Shown here: in pieces, positions 41,745 to 49,810 of the stretch
How the letters are laid out: every line of letters starts with the position of its first letter
How positions within the stretch are numbered: the stretch's first letter is position 1
Source of the DNA: DSVZ01 sp037439785
GTDB lineage: Bacteria > Verrucomicrobiota > Verrucomicrobiia > Limisphaerales > J093
NCBI GenBank assembly: GCA_037439785.1
Contig: JBBIVJ010000007.1
Location: 65,080-129,079, forward strand
Reading direction: 5' to 3'
DNA: 64,000 bases
The notes under the pieces: model-generated
The model's input: the letters and a program-made list of their open reading frames with translations, nothing else
The model's database searches: none
What the model was told of the DNA's origin: nothing
Made by a program: the position numbers and the translations under genes

Positions 41745-42755
41745 TTACGGCCGCGGTTCCCCGGCCGGACGCTTCATCCGGCGCGGCGGCTCCAGGTAGC
41801 GATAGCCGCTGCTGGGGTTGTTGTTGTCGTAGGCGAAGGCATCGCGGTGGAGGAGGAAGTCCCGCACCGCCCGGACGGGGATGGCAAAGCCGAGGCCCTC
41901 GCCGAAGCTGATCTTCATGTTGGTCACCCCCACGACCTCCCCGCGCAGGTTGAACAGCGGTCCGCCGCTGTTGCCGGGGTTGATCTGGGCGGTGGTTTGC
42001 AGGTAGAGGTCCCCCTGCATCTCGCGGGTCTTGGTGCTGACAATGCCCTCGGTGACCGTGCGCTCCAGCCCCAGCGGACTGCCCACGGCAAACACCCGCT
42101 CGCCCACCGCCAGGGCGTCCGAATCACCCAGCGGCACGAAGGCAAACTTCGGCGCGCCGGGGTCTTCGACGCGCAACAGGGCGAGGTCACGGAACTTGTT
42201 CATGGCGATGATGCGGACCTGCTTGTAGGAGCGCCGCTCCAGTTGGCCGCCCTGCTGGTGATACACCTCGACCGCAATCTGGGTTTCGCCTTCGATCACG
42301 TGGAAGTTGGTGATGAGGTAGCCCTCCGCGTTGATGAAAAAACCCGAGCCCAGCCCTGCCGGGGTTCGCACCTGCACCACAGCCTCCCCCACCTCTGCCG
42401 CCAGCTCCCGCACGGTACGCTCCCGCGCCCGGCCAGAGCCGCCCGTGAAAAAACCACCCGCCTCCGCCGGACCTGCCGGGGAGCCGGCCGCCGGGGGCGT
42501 GTCCACCGGCGCGGCCCCGGCCGGCGAGGACTCGGGCGCGGCGTCGTCCCGCCCCCGCACCACCTCCACCACTTCCTGGCGCGGGACCAGCAGCACGGTG
42601 TAGCCCACGTCCACCACCCACTGCTCCGGTTTTTCCGCCAGGATGCGGCCGGTGATGGACGCCCGGTCCTTGAGGACGAGGGTGTCGGAGGTCAGCCCGC
42701 CGCCGGCGGAAAGCATCCCCAGCGAGGCCGCCACGGCAGGCATTCGGCACAACAT
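41745..42755 (-). CDS. Exported trypsin-like serine protease (Deg/HtrA-type, no PDZ)
   Basis: A 336-residue protein. A short N-terminal signal-like segment is followed by a small beta region (DTLVLKDRASITGRILAEKPEQWVVDVGYTVLLVPRQEV), a Pro/Ala linker, and then a chymotrypsin-fold protease. Catalytic residues are His142 in TNFHVIEG, Asp180 in KFRDLALLRV and Ser243 in INPGNSGGPL. No PDZ domain follows, unlike DegP. The protein ends after AFAIPVRAV-type sequence and a short basic tail. The ATG at 42755 is preceded by an excellent promoter. It likely acts in envelope protein quality control. Confidence 0.88.
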   Translation of the reverse strand: MLCRMPAVAASLGMLSAGGGLTSDTLVLKDRASITGRILAEKPEQWVVDVGYTVLLVPRQEVVEVVRGRDDAAPESSPAGAAPVDTPPAAGSPAGPAEAGGFFTGGSGRARERTVRELAAEVGEAVVQVRTPAGLGSGFFINAEGYLITNFHVIEGETQIAVEVYHQQGGQLERRSYKQVRIIAMNKFRDLALLRVEDPGAPKFAFVPLGDSDALAVGERVFAVGSPLGLERTVTEGIVSTKTREMQGDLYLQTTAQINPGNSGGPLFNLRGEVVGVTNMKISFGEGLGFAIPVRAVRDFLLHRDAFAYDNNNPSSGYRYLEPPRRMKRPAGEPRP

Positions 42756-42762
42756 GGTCGGC

Positions 42763-42791
42763 AGTCTAGTTGCGGTCCGTGAGCGAGGCAA
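42763..42791 (-). promoter_or_regulatory. Candidate promoter of the trypsin-like protease gene
   Basis: Minus strand: TTGCCT (42791-42786), 17 bases, TAGACT (42768-42763), ending 7 bases before the ATG at 42755. Together with 11742 and 18889 it is one of the clearest promoters in the window. Confidence 0.5.
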
Positions 42792-42950
42792 GCCCGCCCG
42801 CCGGAGTCCGGGTGCCGCCTGCCGGCGACAGCGGCGGCGGCGCACTCCTGTCCGCCCGGCGGGTGAGCCGGCGCAGGGGAGGCGGCCATTCCGCCGGGTG
42901 TGCTTCGGCCTTCAAGCGCCGGGCGTGGGGAGGCATCGGGGGAGGAATGC

Positions 42951-43277
42951 TCAGCGCCGCCCCGTGGCGGGTTCTTCACGCAGCGGGGGCTCGAAATGCA
43001 CCACCCACTCGCCGGGCCGGGCCAGGCCGAGGCGTTCCCGGATCAACCGTTCCATGGCGGCGGGGTGGTCGGTCAGTGCCCGGAGCTGGCCGCGCAGAGC
43101 GGCGCCGTGTGCCCGGGTCTCGGCCAGTTGGCGTTCCAGTTCCAGCCGCTCGGCCTGCAACTGCTCGTTGCGGCGGATTTCCGGCCAGTACCAGAGACCG
43201 ACCGCCAGGACGCCGGAGGCCAGAAGCAACACCAGCACCAGCCCGCTGAGGCGGTTCCACAGGGTGGTGGCCTGCAT
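42951..43277 (-). CDS. DivIC/FtsB-like septum formation protein
   Basis: A 108-residue bitopic protein. A membrane helix (about 10-30, LSGLVLVLLLASGVLAVGLWYW) is followed by a coiled coil of about 45 residues (IRRNEQLQAERLELERQLAE) and a C-terminal IRERLGLARPGEWVVHFEPP. The helix-coil-ERLGLARPGE layout is that of FtsB/DivIC, which bridges division proteins at the septum. It lies on the same strand as, and 116 bases after, the DUF2723 gene. No other division gene is near. Confidence 0.85.
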   Translation of the reverse strand: MQATTLWNRLSGLVLVLLLASGVLAVGLWYWPEIRRNEQLQAERLELERQLAETRAHGAALRGQLRALTDHPAAMERLIRERLGLARPGEWVVHFEPPLREEPATGRR

Positions 43278-43393
43278 GTGGTGCCCAGTGAATCACCGCC
43301 AGTCCACGCTGAGAAGAAGGATTTCTCACACGGTCGGCCGGCCGGCTGCGCGCAGCCTGAAGAGGGCCGGTGCGGGACCGCCGCGGGGTGGGT

Positions 43394-46300
43394 TCAACGG
43401 CCGATCAGGCGCTGAAACTCCGGCAGGGCGCGCAGGCTTTGGAAGCGCGGGTCGTCGGCGGCGAGCCGGGAGAGGTTGGTGGCGGCGGGGTTGGCGGCGC
43501 GGCGGCGTTGGTCCAGTTGCAGGGCCACGCCGAGGGTTTGGAGGGCCTCGGTCTGCTTGCCCTGCGCGGCCTGGGCGCCGGCCAGGTCGTACCAGATTTC
43601 CGGGCTGTCGGGCAGCAGCTTGAGCAGGCGTTGGAGGGCCGGTTCGGCCCGGCCGTAGAGGCCGATCTGGACGTAGGCGTTGGCGATGGACAGCAGCGCC
43701 CCGAGGTCGGCGTCGGTGCGGGTGATCCAGTCATCCAGCAGGGCGTACGCCTCGTTGGTCCGTCCGGTCTGGACGTAGGCCGCCACGAGGTCGAAGGCGG
43801 TCTTGAGGTCGTTGCGGTTGGTGGCGTAGCGCTGTTCCAGTTCGCCCAACTGCTGCTCCGCCCGGGCCTGGGCGCCGAGGGCGTTCTGCCAGCCGCGGAC
43901 CTGCTCGACGATGCTGCGGGCGAAGTCGCTGTCCGGATCGAATTTCCGCAGGGTCTGCGCCACGCGGAGGGCGTCGTCGAAGCGGTTGAGCAGCGCCAGC
44001 AGTTGGATGTAGCGGGTGACCGTCTCGGGGCTGTAGGGGCAGAAGGCGAAGGCCTGTTTGAAGGCGAAATCCGACTCGCGCGCCATGCGCTCGCGCTCGA
44101 CGGCATTGGTGGTGGTGGTGTAGCGCCAGTAGTACAGGCCGGCGATGGAATTGCGCAGCTTCGAGAAGGCCTTCTGGCCGTCGTTGTCGCGCACAAATTT
44201 CACGTCCCCGCGGTAGCCGCGCAGGTCGCCGCGCAGGTAGGTCCGCTCCACGAAATCGCAGATGTCCGCCACGGGGGTGTCGTAATCAATCCAGTCGCCG
44301 CACAGCCGCGCCGCGTAGCGCCGCCAGAACTGGTGGTCGCGCTCGATCATCTCCTGCGTGATCTCGGCCACCGGCTGGCGGTGGATCTTCATGATGATCC
44401 CGAACGGCGTCAGGTAGGGGTACATCCAGTCCAGCGGGAAGCTTTCCTCGACGAAGAACTCGTGGTCGGGGTTTTTGTCGAAGATGACCTTGGTCAGCAG
44501 GCCGTTGATGGCCATCACGGCGGTCTGGCCGGCGACCTGCACCCGGCCGTCGGGAGAGATGTTCAGGACCTCGCCGGGACGGACCTGCTTGGGCGCGTGC
44601 GGGAACTGCTGGTCGTGGAAATACCGCATCTGGACGTCGGCGATGTAGTTGGTGAAGGCCCAGTTCAGGTCCGCGGGGTTGGGGGTCTGGATTTCCCGGG
44701 CCGGGTACACCCCTTGCGTGCGCCGGCGGGCCTCGACCCGCGCTCCCCAGCGGAGCAGGGCGTCATCTAGCGGACGCACCAGGTTGGTGAAGCTGCCCAC
44801 AAAGCGGGACAGCGCGGTGGACTTGTAGGGCTCGCCCCGCAGGCGGCGGTCGGCCTGTTCCTTGCCGATCAGGACGTTCTCCAGCGCCACGATCAGGTCC
44901 CTCAGGAATGGCGGGTCCACCTGCGCGCTGCGGTTGTAGTGGGCGCGGATGTAGTTGAGGTAGGTGCCGTCGGCCAGGGCGTTCTGGGTGATGATGTACA
45001 CGTCCCGCCGGTCAAAGGCCGGGTTGCGGCGGTGCCGCGGCTTGATGAAGCTCTCGGCGAAGATCATGTACGTGGGGTTGAAGCGCCCCGGATCGGTCCC
45101 GCCAAAGAGGATCGCGTCGCGTGTCATCGAGGGGTACAGCTCGAAGGGCGGCTCGAACATGTCGTGGCCGAACCAGTACCCGAACAGGTGCCCGCGCTGC
45201 TCGTTCTCCGCCCAGTGCGCGCTGATCGAGTACACCGGCATGAGGGCGAACAGGCCGACCAGCGCGGCCGGCCGGAGCCGCTCGCGGTTCAGCAGCACCA
45301 GCATCACAAAAGCCAGCAACAGCAGCAGCACAAACAGCCGCCCGTACACCGCCCAGACCGGCGCGGTCATCGCCGGATGCGCCAGCGCCTGGAACAACCC
45401 TGCCAGCAACGTCCCCGGCCCCACCGCCCCGGTGTGGGGGTCGCCGTACACGTCCGTCAGCCGCGTCGCCAGTGAGTACAGCGCCAGCGCCGCCAGCACG
45501 GCCCCGCCCCCCAGCGCGTAGGTCCGCACCTGCGCATACCGCGTCAGCAACGACGCCCCCGTCAACGTCACCGCCAGCCCCACAAACATGGCGATGATGA
45601 CGTGCGAGGCGGTGAAGAACACCCGCGTCAGGTCCCGGCTCTGCCGGTCAATCTGCGGGTTGAGCAGCATCAGCAGCAGCACCGACAAACACAGCCCGAT
45701 GGCCGTGTTGCCCACGATCCACGCCCGTTCCCTTCGCCCCAGCAGCGGGAGGAAGAAAAACGGCACCAGCGCCAGCGCCAGGAACGCCAGGTTGAACTCG
45801 TCCGCCGCCCCGTACAGGTACATCAGCAACTGGCGGATGAACCGCAGCGGGTCGTTCAGGAAATCCGTCGGATTGGTCTTCTCGTACTGCCCGCGCGTGA
45901 AGGCGTGGATGAAGCCGTCAAAGGTGCGCGGGTAGGCCCAGTTCATGGGCGGGTTGGTCATCGAAAACAGCGGCAGCAGGAAGTAAAACGACGCCCCCAC
46001 CACCCAGGCCAAGAGCGTGAACACCACGATCTTCCACTCGCTGCCCAGCCCCCGCGTCCGCCAAACCAGCCACGCCAGGCTCGCCACCGAGGCCAGGCCC
46101 ACCGAGTGAAAAATCACCGCCAGGGGCTTGTTCTGGGAGAAGGTGGTGATCATCTCGAACCCGCTGAGCACCGAGACCGCGAGGTAAATGAGCGCATTCA
46201 CCGCCAGGGCGTCCCGGCCCAGCTTCTCATCCGCCAGGGCGATGACCACCTGCAGCCCCATCGCCGCCACGATCAACGTCTGGTGGTTGTTGAAACAGAT

Positions 46301-46972
46301 GCCAAACAGGAACGAGGCCAGGTACAGGTAGCGGTGCTGCCCGGGCCGGTACAACCAGTGCAGCAAACACACCAACACCCCCATCAGCGACAACACGCTC
46401 AGCGTGTACACCTCCACGATCACCGCCTGGCTCCACATGAAGCCGTTGAACCCGATCAGCAAAGCCGCCACCAGCCCGCTCACCAGGCACAGCTTCTCCT
46501 GCCAGCGCGCCTCCAGCCCCCGGAACCATTCCAGCCGCTCCAGCAACGTGCCGCTGAACCGCGCGGTGATCAGCCCCAGCACCCCGCTGGCCAGCGCCGC
46601 CGCCACCGCCGAGGAGACCGCCACCCGCCACGCCACGTTCGAGAAGGGCAGCAACACCGTGAACAGCCAGGAATAAACCGTCCAGATCGGGTAGCCCGGT
46701 GCATGCGGCACTCCCAGATAGTACGACGCCACCGCCAGCTCGCCGCAGTCCTCCAGGGTCAGGTCCGGCGCCAGTGTGAACAGGTACACCACCAGCGTGA
46801 TCACCGTGCTCACCCCCCCCGCCAGCCAGTCCACCCGCCGAAACAGCGGGGCGGCAGTCGTTGCCGCCATCGGCACCGGCACCGGCGGAGGGGCGGCGGG
46901 GCGCGGGCGCGGACCGGACTCCGGACTGCCACCTGCCCTGGGACGGCCGGTTTTCGGCTTGGCAATGCTCAT
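43394..46972 (-). CDS. DUF2723 membrane protein with C-terminal TPR domain
   Basis: A 1192-residue protein. A Pro/Arg-rich N-terminus precedes the DUF2723 signature (YLFTLAPDLTLEDCGELAVASYYLGVPHAPGYPIWT) with its Asp/Glu pair. A dozen or so membrane helices follow to about residue 600, then a large soluble part. Near the end (about 960-1190) are TPR repeats, for example NEAYALLDDWITR and YVQIGLYGRAEPALQRLLKLLPDSPEIWYDLAGAQAAQGK. DUF2723 proteins resemble GT-C enzymes such as protein O-mannosyltransferases. Transfer of a lipid-linked sugar is possible but unproven. The C-terminus ends in FQRLIGR. Confidence 0.85.
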   Translation of the reverse strand: MSIAKPKTGRPRAGGSPESGPRPRPAAPPPVPVPMAATTAAPLFRRVDWLAGGVSTVITLVVYLFTLAPDLTLEDCGELAVASYYLGVPHAPGYPIWTVYSWLFTVLLPFSNVAWRVAVSSAVAAALASGVLGLITARFSGTLLERLEWFRGLEARWQEKLCLVSGLVAALLIGFNGFMWSQAVIVEVYTLSVLSLMGVLVCLLHWLYRPGQHRYLYLASFLFGICFNNHQTLIVAAMGLQVVIALADEKLGRDALAVNALIYLAVSVLSGFEMITTFSQNKPLAVIFHSVGLASVASLAWLVWRTRGLGSEWKIVVFTLLAWVVGASFYFLLPLFSMTNPPMNWAYPRTFDGFIHAFTRGQYEKTNPTDFLNDPLRFIRQLLMYLYGAADEFNLAFLALALVPFFFLPLLGRRERAWIVGNTAIGLCLSVLLLMLLNPQIDRQSRDLTRVFFTASHVIIAMFVGLAVTLTGASLLTRYAQVRTYALGGGAVLAALALYSLATRLTDVYGDPHTGAVGPGTLLAGLFQALAHPAMTAPVWAVYGRLFVLLLLLAFVMLVLLNRERLRPAALVGLFALMPVYSISAHWAENEQRGHLFGYWFGHDMFEPPFELYPSMTRDAILFGGTDPGRFNPTYMIFAESFIKPRHRRNPAFDRRDVYIITQNALADGTYLNYIRAHYNRSAQVDPPFLRDLIVALENVLIGKEQADRRLRGEPYKSTALSRFVGSFTNLVRPLDDALLRWGARVEARRRTQGVYPAREIQTPNPADLNWAFTNYIADVQMRYFHDQQFPHAPKQVRPGEVLNISPDGRVQVAGQTAVMAINGLLTKVIFDKNPDHEFFVEESFPLDWMYPYLTPFGIIMKIHRQPVAEITQEMIERDHQFWRRYAARLCGDWIDYDTPVADICDFVERTYLRGDLRGYRGDVKFVRDNDGQKAFSKLRNSIAGLYYWRYTTTTNAVERERMARESDFAFKQAFAFCPYSPETVTRYIQLLALLNRFDDALRVAQTLRKFDPDSDFARSIVEQVRGWQNALGAQARAEQQLGELEQRYATNRNDLKTAFDLVAAYVQTGRTNEAYALLDDWITRTDADLGALLSIANAYVQIGLYGRAEPALQRLLKLLPDSPEIWYDLAGAQAAQGKQTEALQTLGVALQLDQRRRAANPAATNLSRLAADDPRFQSLRALPEFQRLIGR

Positions 46973-46978
46973 CGGCGC

Positions 46979-47359
46979 TTACCGCATGCGGTTGGTCCAA
47001 TCCAACGGCAAAGAGGGCATACTTGATAGGGCCGGCCCCGGGTTTGTCCATTCCAATCTGGCCGACACGGCGTTCCGTAACGTGGGGCGCGCCGGCGGCC
47101 ACCCCGCAGCCCAACCTGCCGCTTCCCGCCGCATGGCCTCCCCCCAACCCGCCTCGCGGACCCCGCGTGCCGGCCCGATCCAAAACGCCAGCCCCGGGCT
47201 GAACACCGCCGTCGCGGCCGGCGACAGGGTCGCGGAAACCGTCCCCCGCCACGGCGCCCGGCCTGCCGGAACCCCGAACAACCGCGCCCTAACCCGGCGG
47301 GACGAGGGGCGCAGCCGCAACCGGCGCAACCGCGTCATCGGAGACTTCATCGAGTCCAT
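46979..47359 (-). CDS. Possible small membrane protein, anti-sigma-like
   Basis: A 126-codon frame overlaps the 3' end of the sigma-factor remnant. It starts MDSMKSPMTRLRRLRLRPSSRRVRARL, then one weak hydrophobic stretch (V-S-A-T-L-S-P-A-A-T-A-V-F-S-P-G-L-A-F-W-I). This resembles the small anti-sigma proteins encoded after ECF sigma factors in Verrucomicrobiota (a basic helix then a membrane helix). Codon use is noisy and no homologue is certain, so it may be decaying with its partner or be spurious. Confidence 0.35.
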   Translation of the reverse strand: MDSMKSPMTRLRRLRLRPSSRRVRARLFGVPAGRAPWRGTVSATLSPAATAVFSPGLAFWIGPARGVREAGWGEAMRREAAGWAAGWPPARPTLRNAVSARLEWTNPGPALSSMPSLPLDWTNRMR

Positions 47360-47530
47360 GGCCACGTTCCTCCAACACGCGCCGCAACCGGGCCGGCCCG
47401 TAGCGGAACCGGCCAGCCGCGGTGTTCGGCGAAATGCCCAACCGCCGCCCCGCCGCGGCATAGGTCAGGCGATGCCAGATTTTTGAGCACGATGACCTCC
47501 CGCTGCTCCGGGGGCAATGCGGCCGGGGCG
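47289..47530 (-). pseudogene. 3' remnant of an ECF sigma factor (region 4), frameshifted
   Basis: On the minus strand, sequence near 47520 encodes ALPPEQREVIVLK. It is then offset by one base within a run of five A (47480-47484), and the next frame continues IWHRLTYAAAGRRLGISPNTAAGRFRYGPARLRRVLEERGHGLDE to a stop at 47289. Together these are sigma region 4 with its helix-turn-helix. Everything upstream (region 2) is missing and replaced by short degenerate repeats. There are thus two lesions: a 5' truncation and a one-base insertion. It cannot encode a functional sigma factor. Confidence 0.8.
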
Positions 47531-47549
47531 GCGGCTCTCCCCCCTGCAT

Positions 47550-47570
47550 CGGATGCCGGATGCCAGATGC
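47550..47570. repeat. Degenerate short tandem repeat beside the sigma remnant
   Basis: Successive GGATGCC/AGATGCC units (GGATGCCGGATGCCAGATGC) lie where the sigma gene breaks off. Its core ATGCCGGATGCCAG (47553-47566) recurs exactly, in the opposite orientation, at 63703-63716 in another gap. Confidence 0.5.
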
Positions 47571-47701
47571 CGGGTGACGAGAAGGCCGGAGGCTGGGAAA
47601 TTCGGGGGCGCGGGCGCCTCGCCCGCCGGATTCGGACCCCGCCGCCTCGCCGCGTCGGCCAGGGGCAAGCGGCAGCCGCTCACCAGTCTTCCGTCTGCCT
47701 C

Positions 47702-47731
47702 TTGGCAACGGCGGCGGCGAGCGCGTAGTTT
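47702..47731 (+). promoter_or_regulatory. Candidate promoter of the repeat-protein gene
   Basis: TTGGCA (47702-47707), 18 bases, TAGTTT (47726-47731), ending 7 bases before the ATG at 47739. Confidence 0.42.
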
Positions 47732-47738
47732 GACCAGC

Positions 47739-49658
47739 ATGAAGGCAACATCGCTGGACCCGACTGAAAACGCCCCCACCGCCAACGCTCGCCCGATTTT
47801 TTGCAGCCCCGGTGGCTGGCGCGCACGGGGCCGGGGGTCCCGGGGGGCCGGCCTGGTCCTGGCCCTGGTGGTGGTGGGCGGTCTGGCCTCCGGTCAGGGT
47901 CAGACCCTTTACCGCCTGGTTGCGGGCAGTGAATGGACGCCGGGAGGCGAGGGGCCGAGCCTGGCCTTGCGGGGCGTCTTTCGGCTGGTGCCTCAGCCGG
48001 GGCTGTTGGACTGGGAACAGTTTGCCGTGGACCGGCTGCACTTTGAAACCGTCAGCGAGGGCGGAGCGCCGCGGGTCTGGCGCGGGTCCGGGTTTTATCG
48101 GCGCGGGGGGCGGGGACCTTTTTTTGGACAGGAGATCTTGAGGCTGGAGATGGACGACGGCTCGGGGCCGGTGCGGTACGTCTCGACCCTCCGGCCGGCA
48201 GGGGCGGATATTGAGTTGACGTTGGAGGCCAAGGAAGGCGGGGCCGCGCTGCGGCTGAAGGCGGTGCCGGCGTGGAGCCAGTGGCTTTATCGCACGGTGG
48301 CGGAAAGCCGGTTTGTGAACGCGTGCATCGTGTGCGCGGGGCGGGTGATTCCCGTGCCGGTCAGTGGCGGTTTCGAGCTGGTGCACTCGGGGGGCACGCC
48401 GCTGTTCGAGCGGTATCAGGTGTTCGGCCTGCGCCTGACCGATGGAGCCGAACCGCCGGGGGTGGTGATCACCGGGGAGGGCACGGTCGAGCTGGGCGGC
48501 GAGGTGGCGGTGCAGCAGCGGTGGGAGTTGACGCTGCGGGTGCGGCTGGGCGAGGAGGAGCGGACGGCCACGTTTCGCAACACCGACGTTGTGCCGGTCC
48601 GGTGGTGGCCGATGTTGAGTGCGGAGCTGGCGGAGGAGGGGGGCGATGAGTTTTCGCGCTTCCACCTCAGCCTGCAGGCGGCGCCGTTTCGGGAATGGTG
48701 GTTCACCACCCGCAGCGGGATGACGCCGGGGACGGGCCCACGGCCGACCGGGCGGTTGACCGGGGCGGACCTGCTCAGCGACACGGGCCGGGTGGTGGTG
48801 CCGGGGATGCAACTGCTGCAGCCGGCCGGGCTGCCAGCCGAGACGGGCGTGGACGGCTTCGACCTCCTCCCCGGCGGCGCGGGCGAGGTGGCTTTCACGC
48901 TGGGCGAATCGGCCGACAGTCCGGTGTTGGGGCGGGTGAGCGAGGGCGATCTGCTCAGCAGCGCGGGCCGGGTACTGCGTCGGAACGCGGAGCTGGTGGG
49001 GGCGTTGGGGTTCATGCCGCCGACGCCGGACCTGGGCCTGGACGCGATCTGCCTGCACGGGTCGGGCGAATATTGGTTCTCGGTGCGGACGCCGGCGTTT
49101 TCCGAAAAGTTGGGCCGGATGATCGGTCGCGGGGACCTGCTTTCCAGCGTGGGCCGTGTGGTGCGGTCGCACACGGAGTTGCTGGGGGCGTTCAAGCCGG
49201 ACAACCCGGACCGGGATTACGGCCTGGATGCGTTCTTTGTCTGGCCGTCGGGCGAGATCTGGTTCTCGCTCGAGGAAGGCTTCACCGACAGCCGCTGGGG
49301 ACCGGTGGGGGAAGGCGACCTGCTGAGCGACCAGGGCTACGTGGTGCGGCGCAACCTCGATCTGGTCCGACCCTTCCAGCCGTTGGAGGATCTGGCGGAT
49401 TTCGGCCTGGACGGCATCTGGATTGTGTCGGATGCCGTCCCGCCGGCCGGGGCGCCGCGGTTGCTGCAGCCGGTGCGCGGCGCCGAGGGCTGGGAGCTGC
49501 GTTGGGACGGACCGGTGCGGGTGGTCCAGGTCGAGCATTCATCGCGGATCGAGGACCCCTTTGCGGTGGCGTCGCTGCTGCTGCCGGCCGGTGCCTGGAA
49601 GCTGCCTGCCGTGGGTCCGTCCGGCCCGGAGGGTTTTTACCGGTTACGGGCCTGGTGA
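47739..49658 (+). CDS. Exported protein with four tandem G-D-L-L-S repeats
   Basis: A 639-residue protein. The hydrophobic segment at about 37-52 (GAGLVLALVVVGGLASG) is a signal or anchor after a long basic leader. Residues about 55-320 are beta-rich. Then come four repeats of about 60 residues, each with G-x-D-L-L-S-x-x-G-x-V-V (starting near 342, 402, 464 and 525) and about 30 residues later G-L-D-A/G (near 371, 432, 494 and 555), often followed by G-E-x-W-F-S. A small C-terminal domain ends GFYRLRAW, the lineage tail. The frame is open from 47517, but the ATG at 47739 follows a promoter. The function is unknown, but the repeats suggest a propeller- or solenoid-type fold. Confidence 0.75.
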   Translation: MKATSLDPTENAPTANARPIFCSPGGWRARGRGSRGAGLVLALVVVGGLASGQGQTLYRLVAGSEWTPGGEGPSLALRGVFRLVPQPGLLDWEQFAVDRLHFETVSEGGAPRVWRGSGFYRRGGRGPFFGQEILRLEMDDGSGPVRYVSTLRPAGADIELTLEAKEGGAALRLKAVPAWSQWLYRTVAESRFVNACIVCAGRVIPVPVSGGFELVHSGGTPLFERYQVFGLRLTDGAEPPGVVITGEGTVELGGEVAVQQRWELTLRVRLGEEERTATFRNTDVVPVRWWPMLSAELAEEGGDEFSRFHLSLQAAPFREWWFTTRSGMTPGTGPRPTGRLTGADLLSDTGRVVVPGMQLLQPAGLPAETGVDGFDLLPGGAGEVAFTLGESADSPVLGRVSEGDLLSSAGRVLRRNAELVGALGFMPPTPDLGLDAICLHGSGEYWFSVRTPAFSEKLGRMIGRGDLLSSVGRVVRSHTELLGAFKPDNPDRDYGLDAFFVWPSGEIWFSLEEGFTDSRWGPVGEGDLLSDQGYVVRRNLDLVRPFQPLEDLADFGLDGIWIVSDAVPPAGAPRLLQPVRGAEGWELRWDGPVRVVQVEHSSRIEDPFAVASLLLPAGAWKLPAVGPSGPEGFYRLRAW

Positions 49659-49736
49659 GGAGGGGAGCGGGAGCGCACCTGGCCTGAGGGCCGACAGGCG
49701 CGCCCGGCGAGGGGGGGGAGTCGGCCCTCAAACCTG

Positions 49737-49765
49737 TTGGCGGTTCGACGGCGGTGGATTATGCT
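49737..49765 (+). promoter_or_regulatory. Candidate promoter of the aldo/keto reductase gene
   Basis: TTGGCG (49737-49742), 17 bases, TATGCT (49760-49765). Unlike most promoters here it leaves a leader of about 40 bases before the ATG at 49811. Confidence 0.45.
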
Positions 49766-49810
49766 TCGCGGCAACACGCTTGATGACTGAACCGCCAAAC
49801 CGTTAAGGCC

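Noticed and set aside
46979..47359. Treating the small frame as a confident anti-sigma gene
   Set aside because: The size and layout fit, but there is no reliable homology and its sigma partner is a remnant. It is listed only with low confidence.
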